This document shows, piece by piece, positions 27,711-36,485 of a DNA stretch of 64,000 nt; within the stretch, counting starts at the first letter, position 1; each line of letters begins with the position of its first letter. The stretch lies in the NCBI GenBank assembly GCA_036273675.1, contig DASUHD010000093.1:1-64000 (forward strand). Direction: 5' to 3'. Source of the stretch: DAHUXT01 sp036273675. Lineage in GTDB: Bacteria; Chloroflexota; Ktedonobacteria; Ktedonobacterales; JADMIN01. The position numbers and the translations under genes are program-made. Below the pieces are notes generated by a model, which saw only the letters and a program-made list of their open reading frames with translations, had not been told where the DNA came from and searched no databases.

Positions 27711-28353
27711 GGGCTGCCTCCGACGATGGCGCCGCCGCCATGTCATCCACTGGGGCGCTGCCTTCGGCAAGGGCGATGACGGCGGCGATGAGCGATTCGA
27801 GATCGCGGTGGGCGCGGGCGATATCCTGGTCGCTCACGAATTGCAGGATCAGGCCATCCAGTCCGCCGACGATGAAGCGCGCAAGCGCATCCAGTGGAAG
27901 CGCGCAGGCCATCCCTTCCCGCTCGCAGGCCGCGCGCAAGACCCCCTCAACCACCTCGCAGTAGCCGCGATACTGCTCGCGCGCCAGCCAGGCGGCCTCC
28001 GGGTTGCGCAGCGCATAGAGCGTCAACTCGTACTGCATCACCTGAAGCTCAGGCGCCGCCTCGACATTGCGCCAGAAGGCGCGCAGGCTGTTCGTGATGG
28101 CCTCGCGCAGCGGCAAATCCTCCCTGGCGGCGGCAATCGCAATCTCGCGCGTCTGGCGCATCATCTCGCGCAAGACCGCCAATAGAAGCTCATCCTTGCT
28201 GCCGACGTGGTACAGCAGCGTCGCCTGATTGATGCCCACCTCGGCGGCCAGTTTGCGCGTGCTGGCCTGGGCGAGTCCGTCGCGCGCCAGCACCCGAATC
28301 GCCGCCTCCAGAATCTCCGCGCGGCGGTCGGAACCTATCCGATCTGTGGTCAT
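27703..28353 (-). CDS. TetR-family transcriptional regulator
   Basis: This 216-residue protein has a TetR helix-turn-helix at about 10-55: RAEILEAAIRVLARDGLAQASTRKLAAEVGINQATLLYHVGSKDELL. A helical ligand-binding domain follows. ATG 28353 is chosen; the few upstream codons are unlikely to be translated. It is the first gene of the four-gene operon and overlaps the PLP enzyme start. A perfect 34-bp palindrome lies 25 bases upstream and is the natural operator, implying autoregulation of the whole operon. Some of its acidic C-terminus (EGSAPVDDMAAAPSSEAA) is disordered. Confidence 0.9.
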   Translation of the reverse strand: MTTDRIGSDRRAEILEAAIRVLARDGLAQASTRKLAAEVGINQATLLYHVGSKDELLLAVLREMMRQTREIAIAAAREDLPLREAITNSLRAFWRNVEAAPELQVMQYELTLYALRNPEAAWLAREQYRGYCEVVEGVLRAACEREGMACALPLDALARFIVGGLDGLILQFVSDQDIARAHRDLESLIAAVIALAEGSAPVDDMAAAPSSEAAHA

Positions 28354-28377
28354 GTTAGCTATTTCCGTAGAAAGCAA

Positions 28378-28411
28378 TCACACTTCATTCAAGTGATTGA
28401 ATGAAGTGTGA
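28378..28411. promoter_or_regulatory. Perfect palindromic operator of the TetR operon
   Basis: TCACACTTCATTCA (28378-28391) is mirrored exactly by TGAATGAAGTGTGA (28398-28411) around AGTGAT. It lies just upstream of the TetR start. Arm length and symmetry are typical of TetR dimer or paired-dimer sites. No U-tract follows, so a terminator for the upstream phosphotransferase gene is less likely. Confidence 0.85.
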
Positions 28412-28463
28412 CAGCATTGTGATGTGTTGTCAAGAGGCAGAAGACATAGTGAGACAGTTCGCG

Positions 28464-29813
28464 CTATCCGTCTTTGTCTTCGCCGTGAAGGAAGAGGCTG
28501 AGCCAGTACGGCGCCGCGTCCTCATACTGCCAGCGGGCGGCTGGCTCCTGGTTGGCGACGATGCGGTACCAGGTGAGCGCGCGCGTCAATGGGGTCAGTC
28601 GCCATGCCAGTTGGTACGCCTCGCGCAGCCGCGCCAGCGAACCGTAGGCGCTCCATTGCGAGAGGTAGGCGTCGCGCAAGCCATCGAGCGTCGCGGCATC
28701 GTAGCCGAGCACCAGCCGCGCCCAGCGCAACGCCATCATCAGCGACTGGAAGGGATGGCCAAGGCAGGTATCGCCCCAGTCGAAGAAGACGGGGCCGTTC
28801 TCTCTGGCAATCCAGTGGCCAGGGTGGCAGTCTTCCTGCACCAGCGTCTCCGGGATGCCATAGCTGGCCAGCCGCGACGTCAGATCCGCCACATCCAACT
28901 TCTGAAGCTGAGCGTAATCGTCCGTGGAGAGGCCACCCGGCCTGCCGACGAGCAGCCCATCGGTATCTCGCATTGTCGCCGCGAAGAGCGCTGGCAGAAC
29001 CTCCAGTCGCCGATCCGGGATAGCGCTGGCCTCCAGCCGTGGCGTATACGACAGGAGCGCCAGCTGGAACCGCGCGAAGGCCACCAGCATATCCTGATAC
29101 GCTTGCGGGTTGCGCGTTTCGCGAATCCTGTCGCGAATTGGCTCGCCCGCGTCGGCCATCAGCAGCCAGCGGCGCCCGCGGTCCATCGCCAGCACGCGCG
29201 GCGACTCCGCCGGGCGCAACTCCGCCAGCAGTGCGGTCAGCGGCGGCTCGAAAGCGAATGGCTGGGTCACTGCCTTGAAGTAGCCGTCGCCGCCCGTCGT
29301 CGGCAGCCGCAGCACCGAAGACCATCCCCGCGCATGTAGCTGAACATATGGGCCGGTCCGTTGCCAGCCCATACCCGCAATCTGTTCATCGATCCAGGCC
29401 GTCGCTTCGGCGAACCAGCCATTTCGCTCCCAGGGCGCGCGCTCAGCCGGGATGGCCCCGCTTTCGGCTTCGGCAAACCAGCGTGCCAGCGCCGCGCGCT
29501 GCTTGTCATTGGTCAGCGCGATCTCGGCGAGATCCGCGTGGCCAATCCACCGTGAGCCGTCAGGCAGCGCGCCATCAGCGCCATGCGTCTCCAGGGTGAA
29601 GATAAACGCGGGTTCGTCGTGTTCGGCGTCAGTATAGTGGCCCGCGTAGGCGCCGAGCACGGTCACGGCCAGGCCGAAGCGCTGGCGCATCAGGTCGCGG
29701 ATGGCTTCGGCGTCTTCGGTCTCGTGCCGGGGAAGCGTCCAACTCTCGCCCTCCGCAATGACGAGAACGCGCGGCTCCTTCGGATGGGGCGCAATGCTGC
29801 AATGGTCGGCCAT
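28464..29813 (-). CDS. Aminoglycoside phosphotransferase-family kinase with NUDIX-like N-terminus
   Basis: This 449-residue protein has two parts. Residues about 1-125 resemble a NUDIX-type fold (VLVIAEGESWTLPRHE, then an ETEDAEAIRDLMRQRFG helix) but lack the full catalytic Nudix box. Residues about 150-440 are an APH/choline-kinase-like domain with VQEDCHPGHW and VFFDWGDTCLGHPF as the catalytic loop and metal-binding motif. It probably phosphorylates a small alcohol or amine, with unknown substrate; antibiotic resistance should not be assumed. It has the same direction as the TetR operon but is separated from it by the operator. Confidence 0.78.
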   Translation of the reverse strand: MADHCSIAPHPKEPRVLVIAEGESWTLPRHETEDAEAIRDLMRQRFGLAVTVLGAYAGHYTDAEHDEPAFIFTLETHGADGALPDGSRWIGHADLAEIALTNDKQRAALARWFAEAESGAIPAERAPWERNGWFAEATAWIDEQIAGMGWQRTGPYVQLHARGWSSVLRLPTTGGDGYFKAVTQPFAFEPPLTALLAELRPAESPRVLAMDRGRRWLLMADAGEPIRDRIRETRNPQAYQDMLVAFARFQLALLSYTPRLEASAIPDRRLEVLPALFAATMRDTDGLLVGRPGGLSTDDYAQLQKLDVADLTSRLASYGIPETLVQEDCHPGHWIARENGPVFFDWGDTCLGHPFQSLMMALRWARLVLGYDAATLDGLRDAYLSQWSAYGSLARLREAYQLAWRLTPLTRALTWYRIVANQEPAARWQYEDAAPYWLSLFLHGEDKDG

Positions 29814-29927
29814 ATCACGTTGCTCCTGCCTGCATCAACGCGTATGGCACAGCGCCATCGCTCGCCCCAGTCTATATCGCTGAGTTATCACGCGCGATGG
29901 AGAAATCTACCCGTACTTTTGATGTTT

Positions 29928-29970
29928 CTGGCTCCCCTCTCCTCTTACGGAGAGGGGCCAGGGGTGAGGT
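29928..29970. repeat. Dispersed C-rich/G-rich palindromic repeat, copy 5
   Basis: CTCCCCTCTCC, TCTTAC and GGAGAGGGG form the hairpin, followed by CCAGGGGTGAGG. This is the most regular copy in the window and lies just after the rpoN stop. No copy was seen between 36,600 and 64,000. Confidence 0.7.
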
Positions 29971-29979
29971 CCAGCCAAC

Positions 29980-31407
29980 TTACCGCAACGTGGATGGCAG
30001 GATGCTCAACTGCTCGCGATATTTAGCGACCGTGCGCCGCGCTACCTTGATATCACGACACTTAAGCAGATCAGCCAGCTCCTGGTCGGTGAGCGGCGTC
30101 GTCTCCTTCTCTACTAGCTCCTTGATGACATCCTTGATGCTCAGGTTGGCGACGAAGAAGTTGCTGAACGGAATCACCTCGCCTGTCGGCAACATCACAT
30201 ACTTCGAGGCGGTCGCGCGGCTCACCGTGGATTCGTGCAGGTCCAGCATCGTGGCGACTTTCGCCCGCGTCAGGGGTTTGAGCGCGCGTACTCCATTCTC
30301 CAGGAAGTCGCGCTGTATTTCGACGACGCAGCGGGTGATACGCCCGAGCGTCTGGCGGCGCTGATTGATATTGGCGATAAAGAGGCGCGCGCGCATCACG
30401 TAATGCTGGATGTGCTGGCGCTCGTCGTCGCTCAGTCCCGCCTGATGGTGTTTCGCGGCAAGGTAGACCTCGGCATAGGACGGATTGACGCGCAGGAAGA
30501 ACCGTTTCGACTCGATGACCTCAACCTCGAAGACCTCAGCGCCATCAGCCAGCGTCCTGCGTGAGATGACCACATCGGGCAGGATGGGCGCCGCCGATTC
30601 GCCACCGCCCAGGAGATTGGCGTCGAGATGGCCACGCCCGGGGAAGGGATTGAAGTTGCGCTTGATGTAGTCACTTGCCTCGCGCACCATCTCGGTCGAG
30701 GCGCCCAACTCCAGCGCGATTTGGCTATATTTGTGCTCGCTCAGGGCGGCCAGATGCTTGCTGATGATCTCCCGCACGAGAGGCTGAGGCGTATTCGTCT
30801 GTGCTGTCACGTAATCGAGCTGGATCAGCAGACACTCGCGCAGATCGCGCGCGCCAACACCAATCGGATCCATCGCCTGAAGCGCGCGAACGATCTCCTC
30901 GACATGCTCCGGTGTGGCGTCGAAGCGGTCTACCGCCTCATCTGACGAACAGCGCAGGCGACCATCTTCGTCGAGGTTGCCCACCAGATATTCGATCAGC
31001 GGCGCGTCCTCCGCCGGGAATTGCGCCTGCAACGAGAGCGTCAGATGCTCGGCGAGACTCATCTGCGCCGCGACGCGTGTCGTTGGATCAAACTCATCCT
31101 CATCGCCGCGAATCTGCTGGCGCCAGTTTGTGTCATCGCCGTAGTCATTTGCCCCCAGCGTGGACGACTGTTCGAGGGTGGCATTCCGCTGGCACGTCTC
31201 ACACGTTGGCCCGCGCAGCGGAAAGCCGCATCGCGGACAGACAGCGTTCTCCTCCATATCGAGCGCCGGGTTCTCGTCCATCTCCTGATAGATCAGCGAT
31301 TGCAGCTCGGCGGATGAAAGCGCCAGCACATGGTTCGCAGCCACCAGTTGAGGCGACGGCACATGAATCTGTGTCTGCTGTGTGACCTGGCTTATCTCCA
31401 TTGACAT
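29980..31407 (-). CDS. rpoN: RNA polymerase sigma-54 factor with zinc ribbon insertion
   Basis: This 475-residue protein is sigma-54. Region I is Gln/Leu-rich (QLVAANHVLALSSAELQSLI). The core-binding part and the helix-turn-helix (PLTRAKVATMLDLHESTVSRA) lead to the C-terminal RpoN box ARRTVAKYRE. After region I it carries a four-cysteine ribbon: Cys 57, 60, 69 and 72 (C-x2-C-x8-C-x2-C). Classical enterobacterial RpoN lacks this insertion. Sigma-54 needs an AAA+ activator, and none is in this window. GGAGGG lies 12 bases before the ATG. The promoter region at 31410-31560 shows nothing clear. Confidence 0.92.
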   Translation of the reverse strand: MSMEISQVTQQTQIHVPSPQLVAANHVLALSSAELQSLIYQEMDENPALDMEENAVCPRCGFPLRGPTCETCQRNATLEQSSTLGANDYGDDTNWRQQIRGDEDEFDPTTRVAAQMSLAEHLTLSLQAQFPAEDAPLIEYLVGNLDEDGRLRCSSDEAVDRFDATPEHVEEIVRALQAMDPIGVGARDLRECLLIQLDYVTAQTNTPQPLVREIISKHLAALSEHKYSQIALELGASTEMVREASDYIKRNFNPFPGRGHLDANLLGGGESAAPILPDVVISRRTLADGAEVFEVEVIESKRFFLRVNPSYAEVYLAAKHHQAGLSDDERQHIQHYVMRARLFIANINQRRQTLGRITRCVVEIQRDFLENGVRALKPLTRAKVATMLDLHESTVSRATASKYVMLPTGEVIPFSNFFVANLSIKDVIKELVEKETTPLTDQELADLLKCRDIKVARRTVAKYREQLSILPSTLR

Positions 31408-31602
31408 GGCGTCCGCATCCCTCCTGCTTTATCTGAAGACAGTACAGTCCAAAAATCACCACTCAACCGTAGTTAAGCAAGGTTCATGCCGAAACTCCGA
31501 GAAGGGCGAAAATTCGGGTCAAACTCGCCAGCAGGCTGTGTATCCCCTGACTGCCGTATTGCACTGCCGGGAAAGATCAGCACTCCAATGAGGCCGACGC
31601 GA

Positions 31603-31608
31603 TATACT
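31603..31608 (+). promoter_or_regulatory. -10 box for the histidine kinase
   Basis: TATACT at 31603-31608 puts the transcript start near 31614. That makes the first possible ATG (31614) too early and favours ATG 31641, which has GGGAG six bases upstream. Confidence 0.45.
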
Positions 31609-31640
31609 GAACCATGAAGAGTAGAAGCCGGGAGATGACA

Positions 31641-32828
31641 ATGTCTGAGCAACGGGCGCGGCGGTCCGGCGCTGCTGAGCTACAGCGACGCAACCGCGAG
31701 TTAAGCATTCTCAACGCCATCGCCAGCGCGCTCAATAGCACGGTGGACCTGAACGAGGCGCTGCATGCGGCCCTGGCGCAGGTGGCCGCGCTCCTCGATC
31801 TGCACACAGGCTGGGTCTGGCTGCTGGATGAGGAGACCTGTCAGCCCTATCTGGCAGCCTCACAAGACCTTCCGCCTGGCCTTGCTAATTACCCCCATCG
31901 CATGGAAGGCACATGCTACTGCCTGGATACCTACACCGCGGGCGACCTGGGCGGAGCCGCTAATGTCAACGTGGTGACCTGCACCCGGCTCAAAGGGCTG
32001 GTCGATGGCGCGAATGGGCTGCGCTACCATGCCAGCATCCCGCTCTACGCCCAGGCGAAGAAACTCGGCGTTCTCAATGTGGCAAGCTCCGACTGGCGCG
32101 AGCTGGCGCCGGATGACCTGCGGCTGCTGCATACCATCGGCGACCTCCTGAGCATCGCCGTCGAACGCGCCCGGCTCTTCGCCCGCAGCACCCAGATGGG
32201 CGCTGTCGAGGAGCGCAACCGGCTGGCGCGCGAGATCCACGACACCCTGGCGCAGGGCATCGCGGGAATCGCGCTCCGGTTGGAGTCCGCCGACGCGCTG
32301 GCTGAGGCGAACGCCGACCCAGAGCAGGTGCGCCAGAGCATACAGAGCGCACTTAATCAGGCGCGCCAGACGCTCGAAGAGGCGCGCCGCTCAGTGCTGG
32401 ATCTGCGCGCCGCGCCACTGGAGGGACGGACACTCGCCCAGGCGGTCGCCGCGCTGGCGGCGGCCACAGGGCCAGATGATCCACAGATCACGACCGAGAT
32501 CACCGGCGCCGCGCAGCCGCTGCCCGTGCGCATCGAGGTTGGCATCTATCGGATCATCCAGGAGGCGCTGGCCAACATCCGCCGTCACGCCCACGCGCGC
32601 AACGCCACGATTCACCTGGAAATCACGCCGGATGCGCTGACGGCAATGGTGAGCGACGATGGCCGTGGATTCAACCCAGAGCGCGGACTGCACGGACACT
32701 ATGGGCTACTCGGCATCCGCGAGCGAGCGCGGCTGCTTGGCGGCGAGGCGCAGGTACGTAGCGCACGCGGGCGCGGCGCTCGTATCGAGGTCCGCATCCC
32801 GCTGATTCCATTGGAGAAAGATGAATGA
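31641..32828 (+). CDS. GAF-domain sensor histidine kinase (NarL/DegS type)
   Basis: This 395-residue cytoplasmic histidine kinase has a coiled-coil start, a GAF domain at about 25-180, then HisKA_3 with the phospho-acceptor in EERNRLAREIHDTLAQG. The HATPase domain has a YRIIQEALANIRRHA N-box and DDGRGFNPERG and GLLGIRERARLLGG G-boxes. No membrane helix is present, so it senses an internal signal such as a ligand or redox state. Its stop overlaps the start of the response regulator (ATGA), forming a two-gene operon. Confidence 0.93.
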   Translation: MSEQRARRSGAAELQRRNRELSILNAIASALNSTVDLNEALHAALAQVAALLDLHTGWVWLLDEETCQPYLAASQDLPPGLANYPHRMEGTCYCLDTYTAGDLGGAANVNVVTCTRLKGLVDGANGLRYHASIPLYAQAKKLGVLNVASSDWRELAPDDLRLLHTIGDLLSIAVERARLFARSTQMGAVEERNRLAREIHDTLAQGIAGIALRLESADALAEANADPEQVRQSIQSALNQARQTLEEARRSVLDLRAAPLEGRTLAQAVAALAAATGPDDPQITTEITGAAQPLPVRIEVGIYRIIQEALANIRRHAHARNATIHLEITPDALTAMVSDDGRGFNPERGLHGHYGLLGIRERARLLGGEAQVRSARGRGARIEVRIPLIPLEKDE

Positions 32829-33475
32829 GCGGGCCGATCCGAATTGTGGTGACCGACGATCACCCCGTCGTCCGTGATGGACTGGTGGCCATCCTCGGCT
32901 CCCAGCCCGATTTCGCCGTCGTCGGCGACGCGGCCAGTGGCCAGGCGACACTCGATCTCGCCAGAGCGCACCGGCCTGATATCGTGCTGCTCGATCTCGA
33001 AATGCCCGCGATGGATGGCGTCGAGACGCTGCGGCAGCTTCAGCGCATCGCGCCAGAGACGCGCGTCATCATCTTCACCGCGTTCGACACCGACGAACGC
33101 ATCCTCAGCGCCGTCCGGGCGGGCGCGCAGGGCTATCTGCTCAAGGGCGCGCCCCGCAACGACATCTTTCAGGCGATCCGCGTCGTCCACCAGGGCGGCT
33201 CGCTGCTGGAGCCGATGATCGCCCAGAAGCTGCTCCGCCAGGTGAGCCGCGAATCGCCCGGCGAGACAGCGCTTACCCCGCGCGAACTGGACGTGCTTCG
33301 GCTGCTGGCGCGCGGCCTGCAAAACAAGGAAATCGCCATCGAGCTGGGCATCACCGGGCGCACCACCAAGTTTCACGTTGGGTCGTTGCTGCGCAAGCTG
33401 GGCGCGGGCAACCGCACCGAGGCGGTGGCCATCGCCGCGCAACGCGGGCTGATTCACCTGCGCCAGGGCGAATAA
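32825..33475 (+). CDS. LuxR/NarL-family response regulator
   Basis: This 216-residue protein has a receiver domain (IVVTDDHPVVRDGL, phospho-acceptor D in IVLLDLEMPAMDG, and an allosteric TAF(D) region) and a C-terminal LuxR helix-turn-helix beginning LTPRELDVLRLLARGLQNKEIA. In the recognition helix GITGRTTKFHV is close to the usual S-x-x-T-V-K-x-H. It overlaps the kinase stop by four bases (ATGA) and is the cognate partner. It should activate genes in response to the GAF-sensed signal; target sites are not visible here. Confidence 0.93.
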   Translation: MSGPIRIVVTDDHPVVRDGLVAILGSQPDFAVVGDAASGQATLDLARAHRPDIVLLDLEMPAMDGVETLRQLQRIAPETRVIIFTAFDTDERILSAVRAGAQGYLLKGAPRNDIFQAIRVVHQGGSLLEPMIAQKLLRQVSRESPGETALTPRELDVLRLLARGLQNKEIAIELGITGRTTKFHVGSLLRKLGAGNRTEAVAIAAQRGLIHLRQGE

Positions 33476-33495
33476 GCCTACATAGTAATAACCAG

Positions 33496-33876
33496 ATGAC
33501 GTACGTGAGTATGGCGGATGCGCCGGTCTATTCGCTTCCCGGCCTCGAATTTCGAGATCTCACCTCGCCAAGCCGGGGCGCACGCGAGATCTGCACATGG
33601 CATCTCTACGTCGCCCCGGAGCTTGCTAGTGATGAGGCGCATAGCCTGGATCGTGAAGAAGTGTTCGTTGTCCTGGAGGGGCGGCTTTCCGTGAGTATCA
33701 ACGGCGAATGTACAACCCTTGCGCCGGGCGACGCCATCGCCGTCCCGGCTGGCGCGCGGATGCAGCTGGCCAATCCCGATAGCGTGACCGCGCACGCGCT
33801 CGTCTGCATCTCCGCTGGATTCCAGGCAGTGATGGCCAATGGCGAGGTCATTAACACGCCACCGTGGGCGCGATAG
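33496..33876 (+). CDS. Cupin-domain protein
   Basis: This 126-residue single cupin domain has motif 1 around DREEVFVVLEGRLSVSING and motif 2 in LAPGDAIAVPAGARMQLANP. Metal-binding histidines are sparse, so the fold may be non-catalytic or use other ligands. It begins 20 bases after the response regulator and is in the same direction, so it could be the third gene of that operon. The substrate is unknown. Confidence 0.75.
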   Translation: MTYVSMADAPVYSLPGLEFRDLTSPSRGAREICTWHLYVAPELASDEAHSLDREEVFVVLEGRLSVSINGECTTLAPGDAIAVPAGARMQLANPDSVTAHALVCISAGFQAVMANGEVINTPPWAR

Positions 33877-34036
33877 CTTCCAGTCGATACAGCCGGAACT
33901 CCGCTCCACTACAGCTAAAGTCCCAGCTTCCGGTTGGTTGCGGACGCGCACCCCTGTTGCGAGGTCACGACCAGGGACTGCCCGAATTGTTGGAATTGTT
34001 GTCCGAGGCGCCGTCGTCTGGCGGGAACCCGTTGAA

Positions 34037-35203
34037 CTACTGGTCAGGCGGCGGAAGGGGATTAGACGGAGGCGGCGCATATGGTCCGCCGGTAGCACGG
34101 GGTGGGGCAGGCGACATCGTACTCGGTGGAGTGGGCATGGGTGTCAAGCGTGGCGCTCCCGTTGGCCGCATAGGCGCCGACGTGGGGGATGAGTACGACG
34201 ATGGCTGCGATACTGGGCCACGCAGCAGCTCGATAGCATAATCTAGTGGGGTTCCACTCGGCTCTGGCCAGACCACTGGCTGCCCGCGGACCCAGCTTTC
34301 GAGCGACGCCGTCAGGCGCCCCACCTCGTTCTGCAGCCGCTGCAGATAATAGGTCGCGTTCATGACGGGGCCGAAACGCTCCATGTAGTTGTTGAGGTCG
34401 TTGCGTACCTGTTCCAGGATGTCGAGGGGCATGGCAGGCACACGACCAGCGAAATTACCTTGCGCCCACTGGGAAAGCGTCTGGTGAAGATAGCGAATGC
34501 CTTCTTCGAGCGTACTGGTGCGTTCCAGCTCCCGATATTCGAGCATGGCTATCTCTTCGGCGCGATCAGCGCGCAGGATTGCCAGGTCGGTGCCGCGAAC
34601 CCAGAGGAAGGCCACCAGCGCCATAGTAAACTGCAAAGCGATTGGACGCACCAGTAGCGAGACCGTCTGGATGGTCACACTGGGATAGAGTGCGGCATCG
34701 AGCACGACATTCAGATTGTGGGGGCGAATCAGATAATCGGCCACAATCATCGCGGAGTTGAGCGCGGCAACGATGAATGCCGAGCGGCGTGGCAGAACGC
34801 TCGCCGCGATCACAACGCTGACCGCGAAGGCGTCGTAGTTGGGTAGTTGTCCCATCGTCAGGCCAAGCGGGCTACTCCACATGTAGGCGAAGATAGCGGC
34901 ATTCATGCTGGCAACGAGAATGATACCCGCGATGGTGATGTGACCAGCCCGATTGAGACTAATTGCCGCCAGTTGCAGGGCGAGGAAGCAGATAAATGTC
35001 AGCAGGGCGGTGTTGTCGCCGATGGCGATAGGCGAGACGATCACCAGCCCACCGAGCATGCCCAGCGCCAGCCAGGCGATCAAGTCGCTACGACGCGCCA
35101 GTTCCCGCTCTTGCAGGGTGCGCTGTGGATTAGAGCCGCTGGAACTTGCGAACCGGAGCCACTGGCTCGCTAACGATCTCTTCCGCCTACTTGATGTATC
35201 CAC
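34037..35203 (-). CDS. Multi-pass membrane protein with proline-rich tail
   Basis: This 388-residue protein has about six membrane helices between residues 40 and 210. A helical region (EEIAMLEYRELERTSTLEEG…, HAMP-like coil or dimerisation segment) follows, then a Pro/Ser/Thr-rich cytoplasmic tail from about 330. GTG 35203 is chosen as start because GGGGGG lies just upstream, a signal shared with the acidic-protein gene at 15460. Similar proteins of unknown function occur in Ktedonobacteria. It could be a sensor that has lost its output domain. Confidence 0.65.
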   Translation of the reverse strand: MDTSSRRKRSLASQWLRFASSSGSNPQRTLQERELARRSDLIAWLALGMLGGLVIVSPIAIGDNTALLTFICFLALQLAAISLNRAGHITIAGIILVASMNAAIFAYMWSSPLGLTMGQLPNYDAFAVSVVIAASVLPRRSAFIVAALNSAMIVADYLIRPHNLNVVLDAALYPSVTIQTVSLLVRPIALQFTMALVAFLWVRGTDLAILRADRAEEIAMLEYRELERTSTLEEGIRYLHQTLSQWAQGNFAGRVPAMPLDILEQVRNDLNNYMERFGPVMNATYYLQRLQNEVGRLTASLESWVRGQPVVWPEPSGTPLDYAIELLRGPVSQPSSYSSPTSAPMRPTGAPRLTPMPTPPSTMSPAPPRATGGPYAPPPSNPLPPPDQ

Positions 35204-35474
35204 GGTATCCCCCCCTGACGCCACCAAAACCCTGTGCCACAGGCCGCTGGCAACCATCTTCCGGGACACAGCCTCATAGCTATCCCACCATTACAACGAA
35301 CAACTCAGCCAGAGTTTCGTTATACGTGATGGATGGCGAAATTGCAATATGTCATGTTAGGACATGATGCGTTTGCGCTACGTTTGTGATGTATTTATGA
35401 CAGATATGACAGACTCCTCACTATCCTGGTGGAGATAGAGAGATGCGATGGCGAGAGATTCGGTGCTCCAGGGG

Positions 35475-36347
35475 TTATGGGCGCCAGGCATACACAATCA
35501 CTGCATAGTCCTTCCCTGGTATCACCGAGAACGGGGTCTCGCGGGGCTCACCACCTACCCGCGCGTCATAGAGGGAAAGACGAAAGCCAGCCTCGGTAAG
35601 TTGTTGCCACAACTCGGCGAATTGGCGCTGTGTAGAGGGGCTGCCATGCGCTTCGCAGATCAGAGACCTCACCTGGGCGAGCTTCCCACTCTGGCTCAGG
35701 TCGGAGATGACATCGTATTCGCTGCCCTCGATATCCAGCTTCAGCAGGTCTACGGAATCATCAATGAGGTCGCTCAGGCGCACGGCTGGCACACTGATCG
35801 CGTTCGCATGTTCGGTCGCGCCATCCGGCGAAATGACATGCCCATCAACAGCGCCATCCGGTTGGAACAGCGCATATCCATTGGCCGCGCCCACGGCCTT
35901 CGCCTCAATCGTCACGTCGGCCATACCGAGATTCTTGATGTTCCACGCCAGAATCGCGGCAAGCGCCGGGTCAGCCTCGAATACCACAATGCGCGCCCGG
36001 GGATAGCGCAGCTTACAGGCGATCACGCTCAGCCCAATGTTCCCACCACAGTCAATGATCTTTGGCGTATTCCCCAGCCCGTCCATCTGATAGATGCCCT
36101 GAACAAAGATCTGGTGATACGTGGTTCGCAGCGAGTCGGCGTCCGCGTAGTGTATGCGGCCGAATGGCAATCGCATCTCGCCCCGCGTGCGGTGGGGCTT
36201 GCGCAATGTGCGCCACAACATGCGAGGATAGACAAGCGTCCGCGTCCTGATCACTGCCTCAGCGGCGTGGGTGAGTTCTCGCGCCAGCCGCGTGGGCAGA
36301 GATGCGCCGTTCGCCTGCCGCCAGGGTCTGGATGAGCGCTGTTTCAT
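35475..36347 (-). CDS. FkbM-family methyltransferase
   Basis: This protein of about 290 residues is of the FkbM type: a polar N-terminal part, then SAM motif I IIDCGGNIGLSVIA, motif II IVVFEADPALAAILAWN, LLKLDIEGSEYDVI and a basic C-terminus. FkbM enzymes O-methylate sugars or polyketide hydroxyls. The frame is open upstream to 36485. ATG 36347 is favoured because the earlier part is hydrophobic and atypical, but this is not certain. It is the last ordinary gene before the tRNA-like attachment fragment. Confidence 0.8.
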   Translation of the reverse strand: MKQRSSRPWRQANGASLPTRLARELTHAAEAVIRTRTLVYPRMLWRTLRKPHRTRGEMRLPFGRIHYADADSLRTTYHQIFVQGIYQMDGLGNTPKIIDCGGNIGLSVIACKLRYPRARIVVFEADPALAAILAWNIKNLGMADVTIEAKAVGAANGYALFQPDGAVDGHVISPDGATEHANAISVPAVRLSDLIDDSVDLLKLDIEGSEYDVISDLSQSGKLAQVRSLICEAHGSPSTQRQFAELWQQLTEAGFRLSLYDARVGGEPRETPFSVIPGKDYAVIVYAWRP

Positions 36348-36485
36348 CGCAAAGGTTATCCTGCGTCTATTCTGGAGAAGTAATAGAAAGATCGTTATGA
36401 GGTCAGGACGGGTCACTGTTATTAGCATATCGGCGCTCAATGAAAAACTGGTGAATAGCGACGCATAGATACTCGTGGGTAGCAA

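Noticed and set aside
35448..36335. 295-codon plus-strand frame opposite the FkbM methyltransferase
   Set aside because: No domain; the minus strand carries clear SAM motifs.
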